A stretch of 64,000 nucleotides of DNA. Origin: JBBTCX01 sp964494205 (lineage in GTDB: Bacteria > Planctomycetota > Phycisphaerae > UBA1845). Where the stretch lies: positions 310,001 through 374,000 of the forward strand of contig CAZBRD010000001.1 in NCBI GenBank assembly GCA_964494205.1, written 5' to 3'. The notes beneath the pieces were generated by a model. That model was not told the DNA's origin. It searched no databases and saw nothing but the letters and a program-made list of their open reading frames with translations. The position numbers and the translations under genes were made by a program. Below, piece after piece: positions 51,659 through 60,144 of the stretch (position 1 is the first letter of the stretch; every line of letters begins with the position of its first letter).

Positions 51659-53377
51659 TCATTCGTCGCGTCCTGCCTCGTCTTCATTTTCGAGCACATC
51701 CGGCAATCGTGGCTGCACCACCACCGTCTTGGCGATTAAATCACCCACGCGCTGTCGCGCCGGAGTGAGCAACACAAGGGCCGTCAACGGCACAAAATGA
51801 TACTCCACCGCTCGAATCACATTCCGCAAAACGATCTGGAACGGGTTGCAGCGCTCGCCGTCCTCCTTCACCACTTCGCAACCGACGATCCGCTTGCCCG
51901 GCGTCGCGCCCATCAGGATCTCGAATGGGATCGAATAAAGTCCCATGACCACACCGACCAGAAGTCGCAGCCAATGCTCCTCATTGGCTCGGGTGCTTTG
52001 CTTGAGAGTCTCCACATCCATCTGCATCAGTCGCGTGAGTTCGTCTCTGCCGAATGCCACAGCCAATAAGCCAAAGACGGGCAGAAGGATCACGAAATCG
52101 ATGGCCAATGCGAGCAGGCGTCGCGGCAGTTGCGCCGGCGCGAGGTGCGGTTTCAGCGGGGCGGGCACGAGAACACGCTCGCGTCGCCACACGAACACAG
52201 CCGTCAGCACCGCGCCGAGCACCGCATATTCCAGTATCCACGCGACCACGGGGTTGATGACCGGCGGTGGCGGCGGAAGCAATCCCTTAACCGCAGCCGC
52301 TGATTCAACGGGCTTCTCCCGTTCCGATGCCCAACGGTGAACGAGCGAGTCGCCGGCTTCGGACGTGCTGATAACGTCAATACCATCGCGTGCAACGCAG
52401 ACACCAAGGGGGTTGCGAAGTTGCAGTGGCCCGCCGGCGGCATCGACGAGTTGAGTGGGCGAGGTCCATTGATCGTTTTCGAATCGCCGCGCCCAGACGG
52501 TTCTTCGATGTGCCGGTCCGGCGATTTCCACGAGCACGAGCGCTCCATCAATCCAACCCATCGTCCAGTCGCTCGAGTCAGGAACAAGTTCAATCTCGCG
52601 TGGCGATCCCCACTCGTCTTCAGCCGACGCGGATGAGCGGAGCGTGGCCGATGGCTGCTTGCCGTCGAGCCGGTACAAAACGTGCGATGCCCGGTCATGC
52701 ATCGCGAACGACAAGACATCAGCCTCTACGGTCAAATCAATCGGCGCTTCGCGATCGAAGATCCATTCCGCGTTTTCATATCGCATGATCGATCGGCCAT
52801 CGATGCGATACGTTCGCGGCGTGCTCGGTATGGCCCGCGATTTCAACGTCGCGACAGCGTCCTGGTCGTTGGCGGCTTCGATGACGGAGTCAATGGTGGC
52901 AGCCTCCTCCTCAACCTGCCGCGCCTGTCGATTGGAAACGACCGCGTAAAGCGTGTGTTGCTCGGCGTCGCTCGCGATGGCTGCGGGGAGTGACGAGTTA
53001 GGTAACAGTCGTTCAACCGATTGGTTCGCAGAAAGCACCAGACCTTGCTTGGAAGTCGTAACGCGGAAGAAGCGATGCGAGCCGTCATTGAAGAACACGT
53101 GCAAGCCATCGCCGATAGCCGCCGTGTGCATCGGCTTCCCAAGAAACGGGCCGATCGGCAGCGAGCGGAAAGCTTCGGGCGAGTGATCGTCCATCGGCCG
53201 GAACGCGAACCGGAGCAGCGCCTGCCCGTGCACGTCCGATCGACTCTGATAGACCCACACGCGATCTTTCGTGGCTGAGATACCGACGTTTGTCGTATCA
53301 GCGTGCGCCGCGACGAGTGGCAGTACAAAAATGATCGACGCGAACGCAAGCGGAAGTGTTCTACCTATTCGCGTCAT
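51659..53377 (-). CDS. RDD-family membrane protein with long N-terminal domain
   Basis: The 572-residue protein has an N-terminal signal-like helix, a large, probably beta-rich outer part (about 25-345), a helix (about 355-375), and a C-terminal RDD domain (about 417-555) with its usual Arg in PRRLLALAIDFVILLP and a later ATPGKRIVG loop. RDD domains occur in membrane proteins of varied roles. The ATG at 53377 overlaps the upstream stop as ATGA, which suggests coupling. A GTG/ATG further upstream (53389) is also open. Confidence 0.75.
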   Translation of the reverse strand: MTRIGRTLPLAFASIIFVLPLVAAHADTTNVGISATKDRVWVYQSRSDVHGQALLRFAFRPMDDHSPEAFRSLPIGPFLGKPMHTAAIGDGLHVFFNDGSHRFFRVTTSKQGLVLSANQSVERLLPNSSLPAAIASDAEQHTLYAVVSNRQARQVEEEAATIDSVIEAANDQDAVATLKSRAIPSTPRTYRIDGRSIMRYENAEWIFDREAPIDLTVEADVLSFAMHDRASHVLYRLDGKQPSATLRSSASAEDEWGSPREIELVPDSSDWTMGWIDGALVLVEIAGPAHRRTVWARRFENDQWTSPTQLVDAAGGPLQLRNPLGVCVARDGIDVISTSEAGDSLVHRWASEREKPVESAAAVKGLLPPPPPVINPVVAWILEYAVLGAVLTAVFVWRRERVLVPAPLKPHLAPAQLPRRLLALAIDFVILLPVFGLLAVAFGRDELTRLMQMDVETLKQSTRANEEHWLRLLVGVVMGLYSIPFEILMGATPGKRIVGCEVVKEDGERCNPFQIVLRNVIRAVEYHFVPLTALVLLTPARQRVGDLIAKTVVVQPRLPDVLENEDEAGRDE

Positions 53378-54219
53378 GGTTTGAGACATTCCTCGGGGGT
53401 TTCAAACTGCGGAGAATCCGGCAGAACTTCGGGAACGGCGCTCCATCGCTGAACGCGAATGCGGAGCTTGGCTTCCTGTTTCGGCCAAACGGCTTCGAGC
53501 TCGGTCGCCAGCAGCGGTCCGCCAGATTCCAATGTTTTGTATGCACCCAGGTGCGCGTCCATTTCGACGACCCCGTTCCGGTCGCGGAAAATGACTCGGG
53601 TGATCTGGCCGGGGTTTCGCAGATTCAGCCAATACTCCTTGAGGATCACTGGTTGCGCCGACGGACTCGCACCGACGGATCGCATGATGAACAGTATTTG
53701 TTGGTATTCGTTGTCGATTCTCTGAACCAGAAGTTCGTCAGCAGTTGATTCTGTCGGGATCGGCCGCAAGCCCAGCGCATCGACAACCTGGTCGGGTCTG
53801 ATCGGCACATCGGGAGGCAGCACGCCGTACTCACCTTGTTTGCCGCAGTGGTTTTCCTTGTTGTTGGGATCGAGAAACCAATACCAATCCTCGTTGCTAC
53901 CCATGATGAACTTGGTGTCGCCCAAGCTCTTCAGGCTGAAGCGAAAATAGTTTGGCGGAAGATAGAACATCGTGCCGTCGAGGTTGTAGTGCCGAACCAC
54001 GCCGTCCGGATCGCGAAACTGGCCGTCGACATCGCCCAGCGCCCGCAAGGTCTTGGTGATCTTCGACGTATTCTGGTTGATCTGGCGGATCGTACGATCC
54101 AGCGGAGCCGGTGGCGGCAGAGGCTCGACGTTAATATTTCCCCCGCGCGGCGGACAACCGGCTGACGCGAGCGCGAGGAAGCTTGTCGCAATAATGCCGA
54201 ATCGGTTACGCCGGTTCAT
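53374..54219 (-). CDS. Lipoprotein of unknown function
   Basis: The 281-residue protein has an N-terminal signal ending in LASAGC (Cys22) and a Pro-rich segment after it. The body has conserved-looking Trp/Pro segments (NEDWYWFLDPNNKENHC, QFRDPDGVVRHYNLDGTMFY) but no family I know. I chose MNRRN at 54219 because it gives a normal lipoprotein signal and overlaps the end of the upstream gene by 14 bases. It is the second gene of the tight minus-strand unit. Confidence 0.7.
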   Translation of the reverse strand: MNRRNRFGIIATSFLALASAGCPPRGGNINVEPLPPPAPLDRTIRQINQNTSKITKTLRALGDVDGQFRDPDGVVRHYNLDGTMFYLPPNYFRFSLKSLGDTKFIMGSNEDWYWFLDPNNKENHCGKQGEYGVLPPDVPIRPDQVVDALGLRPIPTESTADELLVQRIDNEYQQILFIMRSVGASPSAQPVILKEYWLNLRNPGQITRVIFRDRNGVVEMDAHLGAYKTLESGGPLLATELEAVWPKQEAKLRIRVQRWSAVPEVLPDSPQFETPEECLKP

Positions 54220-54775
54220 TGTCCACTTGTCCATCCGTGGAATCGAGCAGTTCTTGCGCCTCGTTCGACCATTCTCCCATGTCGCCATGCAGGATCGCCG
54301 TGAGTTGCTGGCTCACTCCCTCGATCTGCGCATCGGAAAGTCGCGGGTCGATGACGTTGTGTTGCGAGTTATCGCGAACCAGCGTCATCTGCCAGATTTC
54401 GCCCGTCGGACCCTTGGATGAGCCTTCATATCGAAGCAGGCGTTTTCGCATCAGAAGCAGCGCGAGGACAAAACGGAACTGGATACGAACCACTTCCTCT
54501 TCCTCAGCCAGCCGGGTGAAGAAGGCAATGAGTGCTTCATCGTCGATGAACGTGCGTTTCTTGTTCTGCCGAACGGGCACGCGCGATTTGAAGAAGCAGA
54601 AGCAGCCCTCCGGCGGGCTTGTCCACGCATCCACACCAAAGTCCGCCCGGCGGAACGAATCGCCCTCTTCAAAAAGGGCGGAGTAGAACTCCTCGCCCTC
54701 GACCAACTCGCGGCCAGTGACCGAACATCGACCCTTGGTCGTTTCAATCTGTTTGGGTTGCGTCTGCATAGTCAA
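54206..54775 (-). CDS. Conserved-looking CxxTG protein of unknown function
   Basis: The 189-residue cytoplasmic protein starts with GRCSVTGRELVEGEEFYSAL, a CxxTG motif that recalls small zinc-knuckle folds; a second Cys pair in PEGCFCFFK may complete the site. A helical part follows (about 80-185). I recall proteins with this opening in planctomycetes but cannot verify it here. It starts the four-gene minus-strand unit with overlapping or closely spaced frames. The start may be ATG 54775 or two codons later. Confidence 0.65.
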   Translation of the reverse strand: MTMQTQPKQIETTKGRCSVTGRELVEGEEFYSALFEEGDSFRRADFGVDAWTSPPEGCFCFFKSRVPVRQNKKRTFIDDEALIAFFTRLAEEEEVVRIQFRFVLALLLMRKRLLRYEGSSKGPTGEIWQMTLVRDNSQHNVIDPRLSDAQIEGVSQQLTAILHGDMGEWSNEAQELLDSTDGQVDNEPA

Positions 54776-55336
54776 ATGCGATTCATCGGGAACAAAGCCT
54801 ATTCGGCCTAGATTGTTCTCTCTTACAAACTCATCGCGATCATTGAGCGCGCCAATTCAATCGCTCTCCCTCTTAGACGGAGGGCGCCCAAATCGGAAGC
54901 CCGACGGGGCAGGGGTGAGGGTCTCGGCAAGTCGACCAGCGTTCGATGTCCATCACCGCTCCCGCGCCAATGCCCATCGCCGTTCTCGCGCCGATACCTC
55001 TTCCGTTATAAACCGTCGGTCCCGTAGGGACTCGTGAAAATAGCCCAGCGTTTCAACGCTGGGTTCTGGGCGCCTCAAGAAAGCGAGAGTCCCGTAGGGA
55101 CGATTGAACAATTTCAATCGCGCCGGCAATCGTCGCGCCGATTCTCGACCATGCGCTCGCCGTCGGCAAGCGGTTGACGAAAACTCACAGCGATTTTATT
55201 TCGCGGGGCTTGCTTCGTTTTCGCGCGATCGTAAGCTGCACGCTGGCTCCCTCGCATGAGTATGGAGGTTCCCCTGAAGAGCCGCGAACACAGCGGCACA
55301 AATCAAGTTTGTTTAATCGGAAACGGTGAACTGCGC
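54776..55336. other. Non-coding region with short palindromic repeats
   Basis: The region between divergent genes holds no convincing coding frame, unless the L,D-transpeptidase starts further upstream (ATG 55256). It contains two GTCCC-GTA-GGGAC palindromes (55019-55031 and 55089-55101) flanking a CCCAGCGTT/AACGCTGGG hairpin (55044-55063). The promoters of both flanking genes should also lie here, but I cannot mark them. Confidence 0.6.
55019..55101. repeat. Composite palindromic element
   Basis: Two identical 13-base palindromes GTCCCGTAGGGAC (55019-55031 and 55089-55101) enclose a perfect nine-base hairpin CCCAGCGTT-TC-AACGCTGGG (55044-55063). The copies are 70 bases apart. Only two copies exist here, so this is not a CRISPR array. 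It resembles dispersed REP-type repeats. Confidence 0.65.
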
Positions 55337-56494
55337 ATGAGTCGGCGGAAGCGAAAGAGGCAGCGGCAATGGATGACAGCGGGCGTCTTGATTGTGGCCG
55401 TAGCTGGCTCGCTCTGGGTGTTCATGAGGATCGGTTCAGGCGATCCGATTGACGATTCGCTGCAACTCGGCGCCGAGGTGTCGACCCTTCAGGAGACACC
55501 ATCACGACCTGCGCCCAGGAGTGAGGAACCGAAGAAACCGGAACCGACTCCGGCCACTCCCTCTCCATCCACTCAGCCAGCGCCAACAACTGAAAAACCG
55601 GCAGCACCAGAGACGAAGCCGACAACACCCGACGCACCGCCGCCCGCGCCGACGACTACACCAACAACTGTGGCCAAGGAGCAACCGCGCTCCAACGAAC
55701 CGATAGCCGCACTTCTTGAATCAGCCAAATCAGCCATGGATCGCGGCGATGTTTTGGCCGCCCGAAAAATCTACAGCGAATTGCTCCAGCGCGATCTTGA
55801 CGCTGCCACGCTGGCGACCGTTCGCGACAAGGCTGAGCAGATCGCGATGGACACAATCCTCGGGCCGCGCATCGTTCCGGGTGATCCGCTGGTGGATCGC
55901 CACGTCGTCGACGCAGGTGATCTGCTGACCAAGATCGCGACAGCCAACAAAGTGCCGGTGGGAGTGCTCGCGCGCATCAACGGGATGGCCGACCCGAACA
56001 AGATCGGCATCGGCCAAACGTTGAAAGTCATCAAGGGACCGTTCCGCGCCGTCGTCGATAAAGAGCATTTCACGCTCGATGTGTATCTGGGCGATACGTT
56101 TGTGCGGCAATTCAAGGTCGGTCTCGGTGCCGACAGCAGCACCCCGACCGGCGAATGGGTCGTTCAGAATAAGCTGGAAAATCCCAGGTATTACCCCCCG
56201 CGCGGCGGCCCGATTCTGGCAGCCGACGACCCGAAGAACCCGCTGGGCGAACGTTGGATTGGATTGCGGGGTGTTAAGGGTGAAGCACTTGGCCAGGAGC
56301 GTTACGGCATCCACGGCACCATCGAGCCCGAAACCATCGGCAAGAACGCATCACTCGGTTGCGTGCGATTGAAGAACGAAGACGTCGAGCAACTCTACAG
56401 CTACCTGGTCGAGCAGCATTCGACGGTGATAGTGAAAGATAGTGCGACGCGAGCAGCTTCAAGTGTTGGCACCGCCAGTTCGACCGCACCTTGA
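55337..56494 (+). CDS. L,D-transpeptidase with LysM-type domain
   Basis: The protein has an N-terminal membrane helix, a long Pro/Thr/Glu-rich linker (about residues 40-130), a helical segment, a LysM-like peptidoglycan-binding domain (HVVDAGDLLTKIATANKVP, about 188-235), and a C-terminal YkuD domain with HGT and SLGCVRL (nucleophile Cys). L,D-transpeptidases make 3-3 cross-links in peptidoglycan or attach proteins to it. The start at 55337 (MSRRK) has a weak GGTGA box; ATG 55256 is also in frame. Confidence 0.88.
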   Translation: MSRRKRKRQRQWMTAGVLIVAVAGSLWVFMRIGSGDPIDDSLQLGAEVSTLQETPSRPAPRSEEPKKPEPTPATPSPSTQPAPTTEKPAAPETKPTTPDAPPPAPTTTPTTVAKEQPRSNEPIAALLESAKSAMDRGDVLAARKIYSELLQRDLDAATLATVRDKAEQIAMDTILGPRIVPGDPLVDRHVVDAGDLLTKIATANKVPVGVLARINGMADPNKIGIGQTLKVIKGPFRAVVDKEHFTLDVYLGDTFVRQFKVGLGADSSTPTGEWVVQNKLENPRYYPPRGGPILAADDPKNPLGERWIGLRGVKGEALGQERYGIHGTIEPETIGKNASLGCVRLKNEDVEQLYSYLVEQHSTVIVKDSATRAASSVGTASSTAP

Positions 56495-56555
56495 CCAATC
56501 AACGCGCTCTCATTTCTGGGGCGCACAAGAACGAAATTCTATAGTGCATTTGTAG

Positions 56556-56580
56556 GGTGGGTGCTCTGCACCCACCTTTT
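56556..56580 (+). terminator. Rho-independent terminator after the L,D-transpeptidase gene
   Basis: GGTGGGTGC (56556-56564) and GCACCCACC (56568-56576) form a perfect nine-base stem with a TCT loop, followed by TTTT (56577-56580). It begins 62 bases after the stop codon. Confidence 0.7.
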
Positions 56581-56630
56581 GATTCATTGGCCACCCAAAG
56601 CAAACGATAGCTGCGGGGCCATTTTTGTTC

Positions 56631-57566
56631 CTAATAATGCCACCACGTGCATTGGCCGTTCACGCAGCCGCAGCTTACACCCTGTGGTGATCCACAATCG
56701 CAGGTTGTTCCGCCGCCGCCGAATTCCGGGTTGTAACAGAGCTCGGAACCGCAACCGCCAATCTCGCAATCTGCGTCAGAGCTGCACGCTTCCAGCCCGT
56801 TTCGAATGCAAAACCCACCGGCAGGAATGCGAGTCGGCGTGCAGTCTTCCGCGCCAAACACAACCTGAAAAGCTGCAAAATCCCGCATGTCGACACTGCC
56901 GTTCCAGTCAGTGTCGCCCTGATCGCGCGTGGCTCCACTTTCGATTCCGAAATTCGAAACTTGAATAGCCAGATCAATCAGGTCCACTTCGTCATCGATA
57001 TTGAAGTCACCGGCACACGGAAGCCCAGCCCCGACTTCAATCCCTGTTTCGGGAGAGCTTTCGTATGCGTAATCAATCAGTTGAATGCTAGTCGAATATA
57101 CATAGCGCAAACGCAACCAGCCGTAGTGGTTCGCACCATCATTGATGCGAAAGGCAATGTAAACGGGGCCGAGAGGATCACTGCAACCCGGCCCTTCAGA
57201 ACACCCACCCGCATCGAAATACCAGTAGGCTTCAGTCTGCCATGCGAGGAACTCATCAATCGTGTAGCCCCAGTTCAACGTGTATGGATAAATAGCGGTG
57301 CCATCCATACTGATAAGCATGCTTGTGCAGCCGGTGAGACAATCACTTAGCGCATGAGGCGGTAGATAGCATAAGTCCGTGGTTTCGCTTTCATCCAGAT
57401 CGAAGGAACTGGAATTGAATATTTCGCAGGGGCCTAAGTTGGTCACGCTGGAAGAGTAGACCACTTCGGAGCGCACGGCAGAACAGAACACGCACCCAAG
57501 CAGCACTGCATTGAACGCAAACCTGGCAACCGTCGTATCGCGATGAATTGGTCTGGGACAATTCAT
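56631..57566 (-). CDS. Secreted protein with classical dockerin type I-like repeats
   Basis: The 311-residue protein starts with a signal-like hydrophobic stretch (about residues 12-30, followed by SEVVYS). A middle domain of unknown type has several Cys and Trp residues. Then come two dockerin-type EF-hand repeats, GDFNIDDEVDLIDLA and GDTDWNGSVDMRDFAAF (about bases 56850-57010), and a Cys-rich end (SCGCVNGQCTWWHY). Dockerins bind calcium and, in cellulosomes, cohesins. No cohesin is in this window. The start at 57566 gives MNCPRPIHRD; an ATG four codons upstream is possible. Confidence 0.75.
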   Translation of the reverse strand: MNCPRPIHRDTTVARFAFNAVLLGCVFCSAVRSEVVYSSSVTNLGPCEIFNSSSFDLDESETTDLCYLPPHALSDCLTGCTSMLISMDGTAIYPYTLNWGYTIDEFLAWQTEAYWYFDAGGCSEGPGCSDPLGPVYIAFRINDGANHYGWLRLRYVYSTSIQLIDYAYESSPETGIEVGAGLPCAGDFNIDDEVDLIDLAIQVSNFGIESGATRDQGDTDWNGSVDMRDFAAFQVVFGAEDCTPTRIPAGGFCIRNGLEACSSDADCEIGGCGSELCYNPEFGGGGTTCDCGSPQGVSCGCVNGQCTWWHY

Positions 57567-57742
57567 AATCAACTCCATGATTTCGTGGTCGCTGTGGAAG
57601 GGGAATCAGAGATCCTGTTATCCGTCTTCTATTGTCTATACGCGACTAAGACTGCGCCCATTAACGACGCTCCGAAAAATCTGATTGGTTCGTCCGCACA
57701 TACCGGGGTATGCACAGGATTCACGCGCCATGGCGAAATAGA

Positions 57743-60094
57743 CTACGGAACGCATCCGCACGGGTCTGCTCCGGTAAACGCCGAGAGCACGGCCAAGATG
57801 TCGTCGATCGTGATGGAATTGTCGCCCATGCAGTTGGGTTGCAGGTCTGCGTTGGGGCAGTTGTTGATGTTCGCGAACCCGGCGATGGCGCAGAGGATGT
57901 CGTCCAGATTGGGCAGCGCGCTGCCCGCGCCGTCGACGTTGCCGTATTCGACGGGGCTATAGGCACAGAAATCGTCTTCGCAGAAGTCGTGCGTGCACGC
58001 GCTGCCGTCGAGACATTGCGATGGGAGCAGGCAGGAGATGGCGACTTCAGCGAACTCCGCGCAACCTATCGGCGAAACTGTACCGCCTTCATTGACCAGC
58101 GTGCCGTAGTACAAGCTCACGTTGTTGAGAACGACATTGGCGCCGGCGCGAAGAACGAGCGTATGAGCGTAGACAGCCTCCTGGCAATCTCCCGCGCCGA
58201 TGAAATTGGCGAAATCGTTTTGGATGAGCACGGTGTGCGCTGGTCCGCCGCCGGTGATTTCGAGTATGCCGATCGAATAATTCGTGTGGCCATCGTCGTG
58301 CGTGAAACCAGTGTCGTACGCGCCGACATCTTCACCGGCAGCCTCGAAAACCTGCACGCCGGTTCCGTTTAGCAGGATTCTGCCGATGGACGAATCGAAG
58401 CAGGCGGGGGCTGTGCTGAAGTTGTTGAAGTTGCCCGCCACGTGCAGCGAGCTGGACGATTGATTGATGAGGCCCGCCGGGCCCGACATGTTGAAGTTGC
58501 CGCCCGCGACGATGCGCGAAACGCCGCGCGTGCCGACGATGGGCGAAGTCTTGCCGCCGTCATGCTCGCAGCCCAGCGTACCGATGCCGTCGATGATCAC
58601 GTCGTAGAGCGCGTTCACTGTCATCGCGTCATCCAAGTCCACGTTTCCACCGCCGAACACACTCAGCGTCTCGCAGTTGAGAATCGAGTGAACACTGCCG
58701 GGCGGGGCTGACGGATCGCGGGCGTAGGAACCGTTTCGCATCGTGACCGGCCCGCACGTGAGATCAATAAGGCGATCGCCGTTGGTGAGAATCGTGCCTT
58801 CGTTGACCAGACCGCCGTCGGTGACGATTTGCAAGTCGCCTTGCGTGCCGACCTGCGTCATTTTCAGAAGAGCTTCGTCTTTCAATCGAAGCGAATTGAT
58901 GCTCACCGACAGATCGAGAAACACGTTGTCGAGCGAATCGAGCGTGACGCTATACGCATTCGGCGGCGTATTGTTGGGATAGACCCCACCCAGATTCCAA
59001 TTGCCCGTGCAGCTCCAGTCGGGCGAACCCTCGCCGCAGCCGCCGCCGAACTGACTGCACTCATCGGGTAGCCCATCATGGTTCTCATCGCTGAGGAATC
59101 CGAGCGTCACGTCGCAAGCATCGCGGATACCGTTGAGGTTGCAATCGTCGCAGCCGGGAGTTTCATCGCCGCAGGGGTCCGGCGCGGGCAGATACACGCA
59201 ACCAAGCTCGGGATTGCATGAGTCGTCCGTGCAGCCGTCGCCGTCGTCGCAGGCGAAGACAAACTGACAGCCAAGTTCCGGATCGCACGAATCGATCGTG
59301 CACAGGTTGCCGTCGTCGCAATGAACCGATTGCTCGATGCGGTGAATGTAGAACTTCGATTCGGTTTCCCGCAGCTTGAAGGCGTCAATGGATAGTGCCC
59401 TTGGGAGCGACGTTAATTGATCGAACCGCAGTAAGCCCATCTCACGGCCAGCGCTGGCAAAGCCCGCTGCCAATTCGGACTCGGTGATGACGTAATCAAA
59501 TTCGTCTGACTCAGTACTGGAGACGAAAAGGACGGGTTGATCCACTGCGAAATCGATGCGATTGAGCCCGACCGCGATCTGCGACTTCAAGACGGGTGCA
59601 TCAAACGTGAAAACCAGCTCTTCGTTGCCCTCGTCGGTCGTGCCGTTGATACCGCCGCTACCGACACAGCCGGCCGGTTTCGCACCGAGGCCAAAGGGGT
59701 GGAAATGGACGAGCGACTCGTCGCCTGACGCGTTTGGATCGTGAGGGGCGGACTGGTCGATAAAGCTCCGCGCCGTGATGACAAAGGGCGCCGGCAAACC
59801 GAGACTTGTGGTTGGTCTGTAGTTATCCAGGCAACTGCGACCGGGCGGTAAACTCTGAAACGAAACATGGTACTCTTCGCAGGCCGAACCAGTCGGTCCG
59901 CCCGCGACACCGTCCAATTCATTGGACGCACGAATCCAGCCCCCGCGATCCGCCGAGAAACCGGCCGACGCAAGGAGCATCGTGAAGCACACCACCGCAT
60001 AGAAACTACGCGGCGACCGTTGGAGATTGAGGGAGAGATGGCGCACGACAATCCTCGGGAGGGCGACGAAAACACAGGCAATGCCCGAAAACAA
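57743..60094 (-). CDS. Large secreted protein with Cys-rich repeats and a dockerin-like C-terminal module
   Basis: The 783-residue protein has a signal-like N-terminus (about residues 28-48), a beta-rich domain (about 60-240), two Cys repeats of the CDDGNxCTxDSCDPELGC type (about 255-300), a DCNLNGIRDACD segment of the thrombospondin type-3 kind, a beta-helix-like region (about 370-660) and a C-terminal 55-residue module (bases about 57746-57912) shared with the metallopeptidase next door. No catalytic motif is visible. It probably acts on or at the cell surface. Confidence 0.75.
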   Translation of the reverse strand: MFSGIACVFVALPRIVVRHLSLNLQRSPRSFYAVVCFTMLLASAGFSADRGGWIRASNELDGVAGGPTGSACEEYHVSFQSLPPGRSCLDNYRPTTSLGLPAPFVITARSFIDQSAPHDPNASGDESLVHFHPFGLGAKPAGCVGSGGINGTTDEGNEELVFTFDAPVLKSQIAVGLNRIDFAVDQPVLFVSSTESDEFDYVITESELAAGFASAGREMGLLRFDQLTSLPRALSIDAFKLRETESKFYIHRIEQSVHCDDGNLCTIDSCDPELGCQFVFACDDGDGCTDDSCNPELGCVYLPAPDPCGDETPGCDDCNLNGIRDACDVTLGFLSDENHDGLPDECSQFGGGCGEGSPDWSCTGNWNLGGVYPNNTPPNAYSVTLDSLDNVFLDLSVSINSLRLKDEALLKMTQVGTQGDLQIVTDGGLVNEGTILTNGDRLIDLTCGPVTMRNGSYARDPSAPPGSVHSILNCETLSVFGGGNVDLDDAMTVNALYDVIIDGIGTLGCEHDGGKTSPIVGTRGVSRIVAGGNFNMSGPAGLINQSSSSLHVAGNFNNFSTAPACFDSSIGRILLNGTGVQVFEAAGEDVGAYDTGFTHDDGHTNYSIGILEITGGGPAHTVLIQNDFANFIGAGDCQEAVYAHTLVLRAGANVVLNNVSLYYGTLVNEGGTVSPIGCAEFAEVAISCLLPSQCLDGSACTHDFCEDDFCAYSPVEYGNVDGAGSALPNLDDILCAIAGFANINNCPNADLQPNCMGDNSITIDDILAVLSAFTGADPCGCVP

Positions 60095-60144
60095 CGGCCT
60101 TTACTGTAGCAAGAACCTCGTCCGGAGTCGAGAAAACCCCGCGA

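Noticed and set aside
55019..55101. CRISPR-like direct repeat
   Set aside because: Only two 13-base copies occur, each palindromic and 70 bases apart, with no cas genes in the window.
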